Program-made: the position numbers and the translations under genes
Notes under the pieces: model-generated
Told to the model about the DNA's origin: nothing
The model's input: only the letters and a program-made list of their open reading frames with translations
Databases searched by the model: none
Origin: Stenotrophomonas aracearum
GTDB lineage: Bacteria; Pseudomonadota; Gammaproteobacteria; Xanthomonadales; Xanthomonadaceae
DNA length: 64,000 bases
Reading direction: 5' to 3'
NCBI RefSeq assembly: GCF_031834615.1
Contig: NZ_CP115543.1
Coordinates: 2,801,001-2,865,000 of the forward strand
In this document: positions 54,012 through 64,000 of the stretch, in pieces
Position numbering within the stretch: position 1 is the stretch's first letter
Layout: each line of letters starts with the position of its first letter

Positions 54012-54274
54012 TGTGGGCTCGTGCGCTTGCCGGCCTGCTGGCCGGCTTCTTCGTGGCGGCCGCGGCTGCCGGGCTGATCACCTGGCTGCCGCCGGGTCCG
54101 TGGCAGTCGGTGATCGTGCCCAGCATGGTCGCCTTCATTCCGTTGTGGATGCTGGCCGCGCTGTGGGCATTCGCGTTCCGCACCGGGCTGCGCGCGTGGC
54201 TGTGGCTCGGTGCCAGCGCCGCGTTCGGCTTCGGCCTGCTGTGGCTGCTGCGCCACTTCGATTGGGTGCAGTGA
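54011..54274 (+). CDS. small membrane protein (DUF3649-like)
   Basis: The 87-aa product has three predicted helices: [40 protein letters not shown] and [20 protein letters not shown]. It resembles DUF3649 proteins, which sit beside PepSY and DUF3325 proteins in siderophore-uptake operons. The ATG overlaps the upstream stop (TGATG). The next gene starts 10 bp downstream. Confidence 0.7.
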   Translation: MWARALAGLLAGFFVAAAAAGLITWLPPGPWQSVIVPSMVAFIPLWMLAALWAFAFRTGLRAWLWLGASAAFGFGLLWLLRHFDWVQ

Positions 54275-54284
54275 GGTCTATTCG

Positions 54285-55850
54285 ATGAAATTCAGTTCGC
54301 TCACCCTGCGCACCTTCACCACGCTGCACACCTGGGTCGGCCTGGTGGCCGGCTTTGCGCTGTTCGTGGCGTTCTATGCCGGTGCGATCACGGTGTTCCA
54401 CCACGACCTGCCGCTATGGCAGTCGCCGCAGGGCATGGACCAGCCGGCGCAGACCCTGGACGACGCCCAGCGCCTGCTCGATGGTGTGCTGGCCAGGCAT
54501 CCGGACGCGCGCAAGCACATCGGCATGACCTTCCCGGGCGCGGAGACGCCGCAGTCCATCGCGTACTGGCAGGACGCCAAGGGCACCTGGCTGTTCGCCT
54601 GGGCCGACCACGTGGACGGCAGCCCTACCCCGCCGCAGGCCGGGTTGGCCGAGCTGGTCAATGAACTCCACTACACGCTGGGCCTGCCGGTGGCGGGCAT
54701 CTACCTGATGGGCGTGGTCAGCCTGCTGTACGGGCTGGCGCTGCTGTCCGGTCTGGTGATCCACCTGCCCAAGCTGGTCGGCGACCTGTTCGCGCTGCGG
54801 CCGGGCCGCAACCTGAAACAGATGTGGCAGGACGCGCACAACGTGATCGGCGTGCTGAGCCTGCCGTTCCACCTGCTGTTCGCGGTGACCGGTGCGCTGC
54901 TGTGCCTGATGTTCCTGCAGATGGCCGCGCTCAACCCGCTGATCTACGACGGCAAGCTGCTGGCGGCGATTCCCGGTGCGACCGATACCGCACCGATCCG
55001 CGCGCCGGCCAACGAGCCGGTGCGTGCCGGCAGCCTGGCGATGCTGCATGCGCGCTCGATCGCGGTGGCCAACGAGATGGGCCAGCAGCGCTTCGAGCCG
55101 GCCTACCTGAAACTGGCCAATGCCGGCGATGCCAACGCGGTGATCGAGATCACCGGCGACGGTGGCGTGTCGCTGGGCCCGCTGGGCGCGGTGGCGATGG
55201 ACGCCAACACCGGCGAGGTGCTGCACACCCAGCTGCCGGGCCAGCGCGACGCCAACCATGCGACGCTGGCGGCAGCCTATGCGCTGCACTTCGGCGAGTT
55301 CGGCAACGGACTGGTGCCGTGGCTGTACTTCGTGCTCGGGCTGGGCGGTGCGTTCCTGTTCTATTCTGGCAACCTGCTGTGGATCGAGTCGCGCCGCAAG
55401 CGCCGCCAGGTCGAGCAGGGCCGCGCGCAGGTGAACATGGCGCGGGCTACGGTGGGGGTGTGCATCGGGCTGTGCGTGGCGGTGTCGGCCGCGTTCGTGA
55501 GCGTGCAGCTGCTGGAGCACCTGGCACCCGCGCATGCCGACGCTGGCATGCGCTGGACCTGTTTCCTGGTCTGGGGCGGTTGCGCCCTGTGGGCGGCGCT
55601 GCGTGCGCCGTCCAAGGCCGCTGTGGAGCTGCTGTGGGCGGCGGCGGTGGTCACCGCATTGATCCCGGTGGTGCACGGGGCAATGAGCGGGCTGTGGCTG
55701 TGGACCAGTGCCGCGCACGGCTATTGGCCGTTGTTCTGGGTGGATGGTGTGGCGCTGGCGATGGCGATTGGATTCGCCGCGATGGCACGCGCCTCGCAAC
55801 GCCGTGCGATGCACGGCGACCCGAACAGCGTGTGGGCCCACGCGCGGTAG
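54285..55850 (+). CDS. PepSY-associated transmembrane protein (iron reductase-like)
   Basis: A 521-aa protein of the PepSY_TM family. It begins with a short N-terminus and a first helix (about residues 12-33, LHTWVGLVAGFALFVAFYAG), with conserved His residues at the helix ends (LHTWVG, VFHHDLPLW). Further segments are AGIYLMGVVSLLYGLALLSG, LPFHLLFAVTGALLCLMFLQ and ALHFGEFGNGLVPWLYFVLG, then three more helices. Between helices lie periplasmic PepSY-like regions. Such proteins reduce ferric siderophores taken up by TonB receptors. No receptor gene is adjacent. Confidence 0.88.
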   Translation: MKFSSLTLRTFTTLHTWVGLVAGFALFVAFYAGAITVFHHDLPLWQSPQGMDQPAQTLDDAQRLLDGVLARHPDARKHIGMTFPGAETPQSIAYWQDAKGTWLFAWADHVDGSPTPPQAGLAELVNELHYTLGLPVAGIYLMGVVSLLYGLALLSGLVIHLPKLVGDLFALRPGRNLKQMWQDAHNVIGVLSLPFHLLFAVTGALLCLMFLQMAALNPLIYDGKLLAAIPGATDTAPIRAPANEPVRAGSLAMLHARSIAVANEMGQQRFEPAYLKLANAGDANAVIEITGDGGVSLGPLGAVAMDANTGEVLHTQLPGQRDANHATLAAAYALHFGEFGNGLVPWLYFVLGLGGAFLFYSGNLLWIESRRKRRQVEQGRAQVNMARATVGVCIGLCVAVSAAFVSVQLLEHLAPAHADAGMRWTCFLVWGGCALWAALRAPSKAAVELLWAAAVVTALIPVVHGAMSGLWLWTSAAHGYWPLFWVDGVALAMAIGFAAMARASQRRAMHGDPNSVWAHAR

Positions 55851-55911
55851 AGCCACGCCTTGCGTGGCTGAACCTCCCGCCGAAAAGCAGCCACGCAGGG
55901 CGTGGCTCTAC
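55847..55911. repeat. inverted pair of SMAG palindromes
   Basis: GTAGAGCCACGCCTTGCGTG begins a palindrome (55847-55869); an inverted relative (CAGCCACGCAGGGCGTGGCT core) occupies 55889-55911. A 19-bp spacer separates them. The pair lies between convergent genes. Confidence 0.8.
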
Positions 55912-57080
55912 CGGAAAGGAGCCACCATTGCGTTGAGCAGGCTGGCCTGGTCGTCGTCACCGGTCAGCTCCCAGGTCAACACACCGCGCAGCTTCTGCTC
56001 CTTGGCGAAATCGGCGCGGATGCCGATCGACTGCGGGTCTTCGTAACTGATGAACACCTTCTGCGCCGGGTTGTACAACCACGGGGTCTGCGCGACCGGG
56101 TGCCAGTGCCGCTGCCAGCCGGGCTTGCCGAGGAATTCGGCCTTGATGCGGCGCCAGTCGCCTGCGTCGAACGGTGCGCTATAGGGCTGGTACAAGCCGT
56201 CGGCGCTTTCGCCGGTCACGTTGAAACCACGCCCATAGAACGGCACGCCCAGCACCAGCTTGTCGGCCGGCACGCCGTGGTCGCGGTAGAACTGCACCGC
56301 GCCTTCCACGTTGTTCCAGCGGCGCTGTTCCTTCGCCAGCGGGTCCTGCGGCACTTCGCGCAGCGGCGCGTTGAAGGTGGAGACCTTCGAGAAGCCGGTA
56401 CCCATGTCGTAGCTCATCAGGTTGATGAAATCGAGCTGCGCGCCCAGCGCCTTCAACTCATAGCTCAGCGCCGGGTCGTAGGGCCCGTCGGTCTGCACGC
56501 GGCCGGCCGGGAGTGCGGCGGTCAGCAGGCGGTGCGGGCCCTTGCCGCCGTCCAACGCGTCCAGCTGGCGGCGGAACTCCTGCACCAGCAGGGTCATGTT
56601 GTGGCGGTCTTCGGGACGGTCGGTGATTTCCAACGGGCCGCCGGAGACCGGGAACTCCCAGTCGATATCCACGCCGTCGAAACTGCCGCGATGCTGCTCG
56701 AAGAACATCGCCACGCACGAGCGCACGAAACGCTCGCGGCTTTCCGGGGTGAGCGCCGCATCGGAGAAACCGCCGGCGTTCCAGCCGCCGATGGAGATCA
56801 TGCTGTGCAGCTGCGGGTGCGCGCGCTTGAGCTCGGCCAGCGCCTTGAAGTGTTCCGGTGCGGCGGCGTCCACCACGCACCGACCGTCTTCGATGCGGGC
56901 GAAGGCGTAGAACAGATGGGTGAGCGTATCGGCCGGGATGCTGGCCACCGGGTAACGTTCGGCCGAACCGCCCGGATAGTAGGCGCCGATCACGGCGTTC
57001 GATGCGGGCGCGGCGTGGCTCGAAAGCGGCAGTGCGGCGACGATGGCCGCGCCGAGCAGGGAGACGATGAAACGGGACAT
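55908..57080 (-). CDS. glycoside hydrolase family 18 chitinase-like protein
   Basis: A 390-aa secreted GH18 protein with a signal peptide (about residues 1-23, LGAAIVAALPLSSHAA). The catalytic DxxDxDxE motif is FDGVDIDWEFP, with the acid near residue 141. SIGGWNAGGFSDAALTPESR and YDMGTGFSKV and LGVPFYGRGFNVTGESADGL are typical. No carbohydrate-binding module is attached. Substrates are probably chitin or chito-oligosaccharides. The ATG at 57080 gives the signal peptide; the frame extends upstream to 57200. Confidence 0.93.
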   Translation of the reverse strand: MSRFIVSLLGAAIVAALPLSSHAAPASNAVIGAYYPGGSAERYPVASIPADTLTHLFYAFARIEDGRCVVDAAAPEHFKALAELKRAHPQLHSMISIGGWNAGGFSDAALTPESRERFVRSCVAMFFEQHRGSFDGVDIDWEFPVSGGPLEITDRPEDRHNMTLLVQEFRRQLDALDGGKGPHRLLTAALPAGRVQTDGPYDPALSYELKALGAQLDFINLMSYDMGTGFSKVSTFNAPLREVPQDPLAKEQRRWNNVEGAVQFYRDHGVPADKLVLGVPFYGRGFNVTGESADGLYQPYSAPFDAGDWRRIKAEFLGKPGWQRHWHPVAQTPWLYNPAQKVFISYEDPQSIGIRADFAKEQKLRGVLTWELTGDDDQASLLNAMVAPFR

Positions 57081-57197
57081 GGCAACTCCGTGGACCTGGA
57101 TGAGGCCAACGGTAGCAAGCCGCGCGGGCGTGTGGCGGGATGTCCTGCGAATCTGTCCGACGGACACGCGTGGGTGCCCTACGGGGGTCCGCGCGGA

Positions 57198-57227
57198 CAA
57201 AAAAAACGGGCCGAAGCCCGTTTTTTT
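57198..57227. terminator. bidirectional intrinsic terminator after pnp
   Basis: AAAAAACGGGC and GCCCGTTTTTT pair around CGAA. T tracts exist in both directions. It closes the minus-strand infB-rbfA-truB-rpsO-pnp cluster. Confidence 0.92.
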
Positions 57228-57246
57228 CCGAACACGCGGCAGCCGA

Positions 57247-59355
57247 TTATTCGGCCGAAGCGCCTTCGCCTTCTTCGACGGCCTTCATCGACAGGCGGAT
57301 ACGGCCCTGCTTGTCGACTTCCAGCACCTTGACCTTGACCACGTCGCCTTCCTTCAGCTTGTCGCCGACCTTCTCGACGCGCTCGCTGGAGATCTGCGAG
57401 ACGTGCACCAGGCCGTCCTTGCCCGGCAGGATGGTCACGAACGCACCGAAGTCCATGATCTTGGCGACCTTGCCTTCGTAGATGCGACCCGGCTCGACGT
57501 CCGAGGTGATCTGCTCGATGCGGGCCTTGGCAGCCTGCGCGGCAATGGCGTTGACCGAAGCGATGACGATGGTGCCGTCGTCCTGGATGTCGATCTGGGT
57601 GCCGGTTTCCTTGGTGATGGCCTGGATGGTGGAACCACCCTTGCCGATCACTTCGCGGATCTTGTCCGGGTGGATCTTGATGGTCAGCAGGCGCGGCGCG
57701 TAGTCCGACAGCTCTTCGCGCGGGGCGGTCAGGCCGTGGGCCATTTCACCCAGGATGTGCAGACGGCCAGCCTTGGCCTGCTGCAGTGCCTGCTTCATGA
57801 TCTCTTCGGTGATGCCTTCGATCTTGATGTCCATCTGCAGGGCGGAGATGCCCTCAGCGGTACCGGCCACCTTGAAGTCCATGTCGCCCAGGTGGTCTTC
57901 GTCACCCAGGATGTCGGACAGGACGACGAAGCGATCGCCTTCCTTGACCAGGCCCATGGCGATACCGGCGACCGGCGACTTGACCGGCACGCCGGCGTCC
58001 ATCAGGGCCAGCGAGGAACCGCAGACCGAGGCCATCGACGAGGAACCGTTCGACTCGGTGATTTCCGAGACCACGCGGATGGTGTACGGGAAGGCTTCCA
58101 GCGACGGCATCACTGCCAGCACGCCGCGCTTGGCGAGGCGGCCGTGGCCGATTTCGCGACGCTTCGGGCCCATCATGCGGCCGGTCTCACCGACCGAGTA
58201 CGGCGGGAAGTTGTAATGGAACAGGAAGTTGTCCTTGTACTCGCCCGAGACGGCGTCGATCACCTGGCCGTCGCGTGCGGTGCCCAGGGTGATGGTGACG
58301 ATGGCCTGGGTTTCACCGCGGGTGAACAGCGAGGAACCGTGGACGCGCGGCAGGATGCCGGTCTTCACGGCGATCGGGCGGACGGTGTCCAGCGCACGGC
58401 CGTCGATGCGGACCTTGGTGTCCAGCACCGAGTTACGCATGGTGCTGTATTCCAGCTCGCCGAATTCCTTCGACAGTTCGGCCGGGTTCCAGCCGTCGGC
58501 GGCAACGCGGCCGGCCAGCGACTCGGTCACGTCCTTCTTGATCGCCGAGATGGCGTCACGGCGCTGCAGCTTGTCGCGCACCTGGAAGGCTTCGCCCAGG
58601 CGCGGGCCGATGGCTTCCTGCAGGGCGCTGATCAGGGCGTCGTTCTTGGCCGGGGCAACCCAGGTCGACGGCTTGGTGCCGGCTTCCACGGTCAGCTCGT
58701 TGATGGCGTTGATGACCTTCTGCATTTCGCGGTGACCGAAGGTCACGGCGCCCAGCATCACGTCTTCGGACAGCAGCGCGGCTTCGGATTCGACCATCAG
58801 CACGGCGTTGGCGGTACCGGCCACGACCAGTTCCAGCTCCGAATCCTTCAGTTCGGTCACGGTCGGGTTGAGGATGTACTCACCGTTCTTGTAACCGACC
58901 TTGGCGGCGGCGATCGGGCCCTTGAACGGGGTGCCGGCCAGCGACAGGGCGGCCGAAGCACCGATCAGCGCCGGGATGTCGCCGTCGATGTCCGGGTTCA
59001 GCGACATCACCGTGGCGATGATCTGAACTTCGTTCTTGTAGTCTTCCGGGAACAGCGGACGGATCGGGCGATCGATCAGGCGCGAAATCAGCGTCTCTTT
59101 TTCGGTCGCGCGGCCTTCGCGCTTGAAGAAGCCACCCGGGATGCGGCCACCGGCGTAGAACTTCTCCTGATAGTCACAGGTCAGCGGGAAGAAGTCCTGG
59201 CCCTCACGCGCGCTCTTGGCAGCCACGGCGGAGACCAGCAGCACGGTGTCGTCGAACTTGACGATGACGGCGCCACCGGCCTGACGGGCGATTTCGCCGG
59301 TTTCAAGCGTGACGGTGTGCTTGCCGTACTGGAAGGTTTTGGTGATTTTTGCCAC
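57247..59355 (-). CDS. pnp: polynucleotide phosphorylase
   Basis: PNPase is a phosphorolytic 3'-5' exoribonuclease of the degradosome. The 702-aa product starts at a GTG ([20 protein letters not shown]). Two RNase PH domains ([13 protein letters not shown] segments; [40 protein letters not shown]) are followed by a KH domain ([20 protein letters not shown]) and an S1 domain ([20 protein letters not shown]). A longer frame from 59466 reads through the rpsO terminator and is not used. Length is the family norm. Confidence 0.97.
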   Translation of the reverse strand: MAKITKTFQYGKHTVTLETGEIARQAGGAVIVKFDDTVLLVSAVAAKSAREGQDFFPLTCDYQEKFYAGGRIPGGFFKREGRATEKETLISRLIDRPIRPLFPEDYKNEVQIIATVMSLNPDIDGDIPALIGASAALSLAGTPFKGPIAAAKVGYKNGEYILNPTVTELKDSELELVVAGTANAVLMVESEAALLSEDVMLGAVTFGHREMQKVINAINELTVEAGTKPSTWVAPAKNDALISALQEAIGPRLGEAFQVRDKLQRRDAISAIKKDVTESLAGRVAADGWNPAELSKEFGELEYSTMRNSVLDTKVRIDGRALDTVRPIAVKTGILPRVHGSSLFTRGETQAIVTITLGTARDGQVIDAVSGEYKDNFLFHYNFPPYSVGETGRMMGPKRREIGHGRLAKRGVLAVMPSLEAFPYTIRVVSEITESNGSSSMASVCGSSLALMDAGVPVKSPVAGIAMGLVKEGDRFVVLSDILGDEDHLGDMDFKVAGTAEGISALQMDIKIEGITEEIMKQALQQAKAGRLHILGEMAHGLTAPREELSDYAPRLLTIKIHPDKIREVIGKGGSTIQAITKETGTQIDIQDDGTIVIASVNAIAAQAAKARIEQITSDVEPGRIYEGKVAKIMDFGAFVTILPGKDGLVHVSQISSERVEKVGDKLKEGDVVKVKVLEVDKQGRIRLSMKAVEEGEGASAE

Positions 59356-59468
59356 GGGGGATGTCCTTGGGATGATGCTGTCTTCGAATGGACCGCAGGC
59401 GACCCTTGCCGCCGACGGGTGACCGGTAGTCCGGTCCAAGCGATGTATTCGGTACTGCCAAAACAAAA

Positions 59469-59494
59469 CCGCGGCGCATTCCTGCGCCGCGGTC
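59469..59494 (-). terminator. rpsO-pnp intercistronic hairpin
   Basis: ACCGCGGCGCA and TGCGCCGCGGT form an 11-bp stem around GGAA, followed by TTTGTTTTGG on the minus strand. It lies 12 bases after the rpsO stop, as the t1 terminator does in E. coli. Confidence 0.88.
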
Positions 59495-59505
59495 GGGATT
59501 CTTGC

Positions 59506-59766
59506 TTAGCGACGCAGGCCGAGCTTTTCGATCAGGGCCTTGTAACGCGCGCCGTCCTTCTTCTTCAGGTAGTCCAGCAGGCTGCGGCGGCGGTTGACCA
59601 TCTGCAGCAGGCCACGACGGCTGTGGTGGTCCTTCTTGTGGGCCTTGAAGTGGCCGGTCAGCAGCTCGATGCGGGCGGTCAGCAGGGCGACCTGCACTTC
59701 CGGGGAGCCGGTGTCGGCGGCGCTGCGCTTGTTGTCTTCAATGACCTTCTGGGTGTCGATCGACAT
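59506..59766 (-). CDS. rpsO: 30S ribosomal protein S15
   Basis: S15 is an 86-aa 16S rRNA-binding protein. It begins [20 protein letters not shown] and contains [40 protein letters not shown] and [20 protein letters not shown]. It precedes pnp, the conserved order in gammaproteobacteria, and follows truB with a 164-bp gap. Confidence 0.98.
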   Translation of the reverse strand: MSIDTQKVIEDNKRSAADTGSPEVQVALLTARIELLTGHFKAHKKDHHSRRGLLQMVNRRRSLLDYLKKKDGARYKALIEKLGLRR

Positions 59767-59930
59767 TGCTTTCTTCTCTTTTAGATGCGTGGCCCGCAGA
59801 AACGTCCCATTGACGTACCGCGCGACTCGCCGTTAACGAAATGATGAACCCGCAGATGCGGGCAAGCCTGAAAAGGCCGCGAAATTGTAACGGTCGCGGC
59901 CTCCCGGGACAAGCGCCGGGCCGGTCCGGG

Positions 59931-60839
59931 TCAGAGGTTGAAGCAGCGCTGCGGGGACAGCCGGCCGGTCTCGTCGACCTCGCCAAGCCCCAGGATCGGG
60001 CCGTTTGGGCCGTATACGGCGACCGTTCCCGCGCCCCAGGCCGGGTTGCGCAGGCGCTGGCCCACCGAGAACCGGGGCGCCTGTTCAGCATCCAGGTCGA
60101 CTCGCGGATAGTCCGCCAGGCCGGCCGCCAGCGGCAGCAGCAGGGCTTCCAGGGCGGTTTCGTCGCCCTGCCCGGCCAGCTCGCGCAGCGTGTCCAGGGT
60201 CACCATGGGCGCCTCGCGGAACGGGTCCACCCACAGGCGGCGCAGGCCGGCGATGTGGGCGCCGCAGCCCAGGGTTTCGCCCAGGTCGCGGGCCAGGCTG
60301 CGGATGTAGGTGCCTGAACCGCAGGTCACCCGCAGCGACAAGCGGGTCGGCTGCTGGTCCAGCACCTCGATGGCGTGGACCTCCACGTCGCGCTCCGGCG
60401 CTTCGATGGTCTCGCCCCGGCGCGCCTTCATGTACAGCGGTTCGCCACCTTGCTTGAGGGCGGAATAGATCGGTGCGCGCTGTCGTATCCGGCCCTTCAG
60501 GGGCGCCAGTGCGGCCTCGAGCTGCTCACGGCTGATGGCAGGCACGGGGCGTTCCAGCAGCACGCTGCCGTCGGAATCGTCGGTATCGGTGGTCTGGCCC
60601 AGCACCACTTCGGCGTCGTAGGCCTTGGCCGAGCCCAGCAGCAGGCCGGCAATCTTGGTGGCCTCGCCGAAGCACAGCGGCAGCAGGCCGGTGGCGAGCG
60701 GGTCGAGGCTGCCGGTGTGGCCGCCCTTGTCGGCACGGAACAGGCGGCGTGCCACCTGCAGCGCGGCGTTGGAACTCATGCCGGCGGGCTTGTCGAGCAG
60801 CAGGATGCCGTCGAGGCGACGGAAGGTGATTCGGGTCAT
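59931..60839 (-). CDS. truB: tRNA pseudouridine55 synthase TruB
   Basis: TruB isomerises U55 in tRNA T-loops. The 302-aa product has [20 protein letters not shown] (about residues 10-29), the catalytic Asp in [20 protein letters not shown] (about 40-59), and the RNA-binding segment [22 protein letters not shown]-terminal PUA-like end ([20 protein letters not shown]) follows. I start at 60839 ([11 protein letters not shown]); the frame is open further to 60995 without family likeness. It lies 47 bp downstream of rbfA. Confidence 0.96.
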   Translation of the reverse strand: MTRITFRRLDGILLLDKPAGMSSNAALQVARRLFRADKGGHTGSLDPLATGLLPLCFGEATKIAGLLLGSAKAYDAEVVLGQTTDTDDSDGSVLLERPVPAISREQLEAALAPLKGRIRQRAPIYSALKQGGEPLYMKARRGETIEAPERDVEVHAIEVLDQQPTRLSLRVTCGSGTYIRSLARDLGETLGCGAHIAGLRRLWVDPFREAPMVTLDTLRELAGQGDETALEALLLPLAAGLADYPRVDLDAEQAPRFSVGQRLRNPAWGAGTVAVYGPNGPILGLGEVDETGRLSPQRCFNL

Positions 60840-60857
60840 GGTGGTTCGAATGTGACA

Positions 60858-60875
60858 ACAGCCCTTTCGGGCTGT
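60858..60875 (-). other. small hairpin between rbfA and truB
   Basis: ACAGCCC and GGGCTGT pair around TTTC/GAAA. There is no T tract, so it is probably an RNA processing or spacing structure rather than a terminator. Confidence 0.4.
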
Positions 60876-60885
60876 CGTGGTTGGA

Positions 60886-61296
60886 TCACTTGGCTTCGGT
60901 GTCGTTGTCGTCGTCGCCGTCTTCGGCTTCGCGGCTCTTTTCCGCCGCCAACGTATCGGGCAGGTCACGCAGCAGGTTGTCGATGCGCTCGCCACGGTCG
61001 ACCGAGTCGTCGTAGTGGAAGTGCAGCTCCGGCACGTGGCGCAGTTTCATGGCCTTGGCCAGTTCCATGCGCAGCCCCCAGGCGATTTCCTTCAGCCCCT
61101 TCATCGCCTCTTCCGAACGTTCCGGCATGAGGGCGGTGACGAAGATCTTGGCGTGCGCCATGTCGCGCGTGATTTCCACGTCGGACACACTCACCGAAGG
61201 CAGGCCGTGTTCACGCACCGCGTTGTGCACGAGCGTACCCAGCTCACGGCGGATCTGGGCGGAAACACGGTCGGTTCGATGGAAGGTTTTGGGCAC
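60886..61296 (-). CDS. rbfA: ribosome-binding factor A
   Basis: RbfA assists maturation of the 16S rRNA 5' domain in the 30S subunit, especially in the cold. The 136-aa product begins at a GTG ([20 protein letters not shown]) and shows a KH-type fold ([59 protein letters not shown]). The acidic tail ends DDDNDTEAK. It lies between infB and truB. The start was chosen for family length; the frame is open to 61614. Confidence 0.95.
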   Translation of the reverse strand: MPKTFHRTDRVSAQIRRELGTLVHNAVREHGLPSVSVSDVEITRDMAHAKIFVTALMPERSEEAMKGLKEIAWGLRMELAKAMKLRHVPELHFHYDDSVDRGERIDNLLRDLPDTLAAEKSREAEDGDDDNDTEAK

Positions 61297-61320
61297 AGGT
61301 TGTCTCTTGGTTCGTGGAGC

Positions 61321-61343
61321 GCCCGGCCAGCGGCCGGACCTAC
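61321..61343 (-). repeat. SMAG palindrome
   Basis: On the minus strand it is GTAGGTCCGGCCGCTGGCCGGGC, a GTAG-headed hairpin with CCGGCC/GGCCGG arms, located in the infB-rbfA gap. Confidence 0.75.
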
Positions 61344-61354
61344 GGTATCTGTTC

Positions 61355-61378
61355 GCGGCCCGACCGGGGTCGGGCCGC
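61355..61378 (-). other. strong hairpin between infB and rbfA
   Basis: GCGGCCCGACC and GGTCGGGCCGC form an 11-bp stem around a two-base loop. No T tract follows, so partial termination or RNA protection is possible. Confidence 0.5.
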
Positions 61379-61385
61379 GCGGGTA

Positions 61386-64000
61386 TTACAGGGTACGCGG
61401 CACTTCGATACGCTCGAAGCATTCGATCTGGTCGCCGGCCTTCACGTCGTTGTAAGCCTTCACGCCGATACCGCATTCGGTACCGTTGCGGACTTCTTCC
61501 ACGTTCTCCTTGAAGCGACGCAGCGATTCCAGCTCGCCTTCGAACACCACCACGCTGTCGCGCAGGACGCGGATCGGCTTGCTGCGCTTGACCGTGCCTT
61601 CGATGACCATACAACCGGCCACCGCACCGAACTTGGAGCTGCGGAACACGTCGCGGACCTGGGCGATACCGATGATCTCTTCGCGGATTTCCACGCCGAG
61701 CAGACCGGAAGCCACCTGCTTCACCTGGTCGATCACGTCATAGATGATCGAGAAGTAACGCAGGTCCACGCCATTGGATTCGATGATGCGACGCGCCGAA
61801 GCGTCCGCACGTACGTTGAAGCCGATGACGGTGGCCTTGGAGGCGACGGCCGAGTTGGCATCCGACTCGGTGATGCCGCCCACGCCGGAGTGGATCACGT
61901 TGATGCGGATGTCGTCGTTGGACAGGCCCACCAGGGCCTGGCTCAGCGCCTGCACCGAACCCTGCACGTCGGCCTTGATCACCAGGTTCAGCACCTGCTG
62001 GCCATTGCCCTTGCCCAGGGTCGCCATGATGTCTTCCATGCGGCTGCCGGCGGACTGCACCATGCGCGATTCACGGCGCTTGGTTTCGCGCTGCTGCGCG
62101 ACGTCCTTGGCCAGGCGCTCGTCCTCGACCACGACGAAGTCGTCGCCTGCGTCCGGCACGCCGGACAGGCCCAGCACCTGCACCGGAATCGACGGACCGG
62201 CGTGGTCCGGCTGCTTGCCGGTTTCGTCGAACAGCGCGCGCACGCGGCCGTACTGGATGCCGCACACCAGGTAGTCGCCCTTCTTCAGCGAACCCTGCTG
62301 CACCAGCACGGTGGCGATCGGGCCACGGCCCTTGTCCAGCGAGGACTCGATGACCACGCCGCTGGCGCGGCCTTCGGCCACGGCCTTCAGTTCCAGCAGT
62401 TCGGCCTGGATCGAGATGGCGTCCAGCAGGTTGTCGACGCCCGTGCCCGCCTTGGCCGAGATCTCCACCATCTGGATGTCGCCACCGAAGTCTTCGGCCA
62501 CGACCTGCTCGGTGAGCAGCTCGTTCTTGACCCGCATCGGGTCGGCGCCGGACTTGTCCATCTTGTTGATCGCCACGATCAGCGGCACACCGGCAGAACG
62601 GGCGTGCTGGATCGCTTCCTTGGTCTGCGGCATGACGCCGTCGTCGGCAGCCACCACCAGCACCACGATGTCGGTCAGCTTGGCACCGCGGGCACGCATC
62701 GAGGTGAACGCGGCGTGGCCCGGGGTATCCAGGAAGCTGATCACGCCCTTCGGCGTTTCAACGTGGTACGCACCGATGTGCTGGGTGATGCCGCCGGCTT
62801 CGCCGGTGGCGACCTTGGTGCGGCGGATGTAGTCCAGCAGCGAGGTCTTGCCGTGGTCGACGTGGCCCATGATGGTGACCACCGGCGGACGTGCAACGGC
62901 TACGCCCTGCTCGCCTTCGTTCAACGCCAGCAGCGCGTCTTCGGCGTCGTTGGTGTTGGCACGGGTCACGTTGTGGCCGAGTTCTTCGGTCACCAGCGCC
63001 GCGGTGTCATGGTCGATGGTCTGGGTGATGGTGGCCATCACGCCCATCTTGAACAGCGCCTTGACCACGTCGCCGCCCTTCAGGGCCAGCTTCTGGGCCA
63101 GGTCGGCCACGGTGATGGTGTCGCCGATGGTGACATCACGCACGATCGGAGCGACCGGACGTTCGAAACCATGGGCACCGCCGCCGCTGCGCGACTGGTT
63201 GCTGTCGCGACGACCCGGCTGCGCGCGCCCACCCGGACGACCACGCGTGTTGCTGTTGTTGCCACGGCGCGCACGGTCGGCGGCCGACAGGTGCATCTGG
63301 CCGGCGAAGCGGTTGCCACCGTCTTCGTCGCGCTTGGCGCCGGGGCGGTTGTTGTTCGAATTGCGGTCATCGGCACGGCCGGCCGTACGGGCCGGAGCCG
63401 GTGCCGACGGACGCGCGGCAGCACGTGCCGGCGCTTCGCTGACGGCCGGGCGCGGTGCAGCCACCGGTGCCGGCGGTGCGTTCTTCGCAGCTTCCGCAGC
63501 GGCTTCGGCAGCCTTGCGCTCGGCTTCGGCGCGGTCCTTGGCGTCCTGCTCTTCCTGGCGCTTGCGTGCGATCTCTTCGTCGCGCACGCGGTCCTTTTCG
63601 GCCAGCGAGCGCTGCTCGTCCAGATTGCGCTGGCGGGATTCCTCCAGCTTGCGCAGGATGTCGGCGCGCTCCTCATCCGGCGTCATCGCCTTGCCACTGG
63701 CGTCCTTGGTGTAGGTGCGCTTCTGGCGCACTTCCACGTTGACGGTGGCCTTGCTGCGGCCGGCGCTGACGGTCACTTCCTGCAACTTGCGACGGTTCAG
63801 GGTGATCTTCTTTGCAGCGTCGTCTGCGCTTTCGACGGGCTGCTCGGCCTTGCCATGCGAACGACGAAGGAAGCCCAGGAGCTTCACCTTCTCGGTGCTG
63901 GTCACGACCTGGTCGGGACCGCTGAACTTCATGCCGGCTTCGGCAAGCTGTACAAGCAGTTTTTCGACCGGCGTGTTGACCAGTTCGGCAAGCTTGCGGA
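61386..64000 (-). CDS. infB: translation initiation factor IF-2 (5' end outside the window)
   Basis: IF-2 delivers initiator tRNA to the ribosome with GTP. The visible part is 871 codons; the N-terminus ([20 protein letters not shown]) is present but the first few codons lie beyond base 64000. The IF2_N domain is followed by a long charged Ala/Arg/Glu-rich region and the GTPase core: [18 protein letters not shown] (P-loop), [18 protein letters not shown] (G3), [13 protein letters not shown] (G4). C-terminal OB-like domains end with [11 protein letters not shown]. It heads the infB-rbfA-truB-rpsO-pnp cluster. Confidence 0.97.
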   Translation of the reverse strand, partial: RKLAELVNTPVEKLLVQLAEAGMKFSGPDQVVTSTEKVKLLGFLRRSHGKAEQPVESADDAAKKITLNRRKLQEVTVSAGRSKATVNVEVRQKRTYTKDASGKAMTPDEERADILRKLEESRQRNLDEQRSLAEKDRVRDEEIARKRQEEQDAKDRAEAERKAAEAAAEAAKNAPPAPVAAPRPAVSEAPARAAARPSAPAPARTAGRADDRNSNNNRPGAKRDEDGGNRFAGQMHLSAADRARRGNNSNTRGRPGGRAQPGRRDSNQSRSGGGAHGFERPVAPIVRDVTIGDTITVADLAQKLALKGGDVVKALFKMGVMATITQTIDHDTAALVTEELGHNVTRANTNDAEDALLALNEGEQGVAVARPPVVTIMGHVDHGKTSLLDYIRRTKVATGEAGGITQHIGAYHVETPKGVISFLDTPGHAAFTSMRARGAKLTDIVVLVVAADDGVMPQTKEAIQHARSAGVPLIVAINKMDKSGADPMRVKNELLTEQVVAEDFGGDIQMVEISAKAGTGVDNLLDAISIQAELLELKAVAEGRASGVVIESSLDKGRGPIATVLVQQGSLKKGDYLVCGIQYGRVRALFDETGKQPDHAGPSIPVQVLGLSGVPDAGDDFVVVEDERLAKDVAQQRETKRRESRMVQSAGSRMEDIMATLGKGNGQQVLNLVIKADVQGSVQALSQALVGLSNDDIRINVIHSGVGGITESDANSAVASKATVIGFNVRADASARRIIESNGVDLRYFSIIYDVIDQVKQVASGLLGVEIREEIIGIAQVRDVFRSSKFGAVAGCMVIEGTVKRSKPIRVLRDSVVVFEGELESLRRFKENVEEVRNGTECGIGVKAYNDVKAGDQIECFERIEVPRTL

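Overview
The window looks like a chromosomal segment from a member of the Xanthomonadaceae (Lysobacteraceae), most likely Stenotrophomonas or a close relative. The base composition is high in GC and the housekeeping synteny fits gammaproteobacteria: thrS-infC-rpmI-rplT-pheS-pheT-ihfA-merR and infB-rbfA-truB-rpsO-pnp. The intergenic regions carry many short palindromes beginning with GTAG that resemble the SMAG family of Stenotrophomonas. The genus assignment is an inference. I see no integrase, transposase, CRISPR array or rRNA operon.

Layout. 0.2-5.8 kb: amiC-tsaE-nnrD on the minus strand, divergent from queG-xseA. 6-10 kb: an M48 metalloprotease, an FGE-like lipoprotein that lacks the catalytic cysteines, and rnd. 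10-15.1 kb: a TonB-dependent receptor and a large chemoreceptor with a textbook sigma-28 promoter. 15.4 kb: tRNA-Ala(CGC). 15.7-22.3 kb: a redox and stress block. It holds an alpha/beta hydrolase, a lone receiver, a FixJ-type regulator with a PAS kinase, and, divergently, a Dps / peroxiredoxin / DsbA-like operon followed by a bicupin gene; a perfect 7-4-7 palindrome lies between the two divergent units. 22.3-24.7 kb: an AraC regulator, an MFS exporter and tRNA-Phe(GAA). 24.8-29.4 kb: small envelope proteins, a decayed partial copy of one of them, composite repeats, a lipocalin, a LEA-like lipoprotein and an acyl-CoA dehydrogenase. 29.5-32.3 kb: a 59-bp near-perfect palindrome, an HNH nuclease and dxs. 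32.3-39.6 kb: periplasmic and outer-membrane proteins, a penicillin-acylase-like Ntn hydrolase and a two-component system beside a MipA-type protein. 39.7-40.3 kb: hicAB. 41-43 kb: an unusual GNAT-PAS-HWE kinase fusion with its receiver. 43.1-45.6 kb: an accessory patch of uncharacterised genes, including a TPR/HEPN-like overlapping pair, next to tRNA-Pro(GGG). 45.8-53.4 kb and 57.2-64 kb: the two translation clusters, separated by a PepSY iron-reduction module and a GH18 chitinase.

Regulatory points worth reading are a short leader peptide with three consecutive threonine codons followed by a terminator-like hairpin upstream of thrS, an AUC start codon for infC, a strong internal promoter with a structured leader for rpmI-rplT, a terminator-like hairpin just before pheST, and composite SMAG elements with a conserved spacer. 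The best candidates for something undescribed are the TPR/HEPN-like pair and the GNAT-fused HWE kinase. Both rest on domain recognition by eye.
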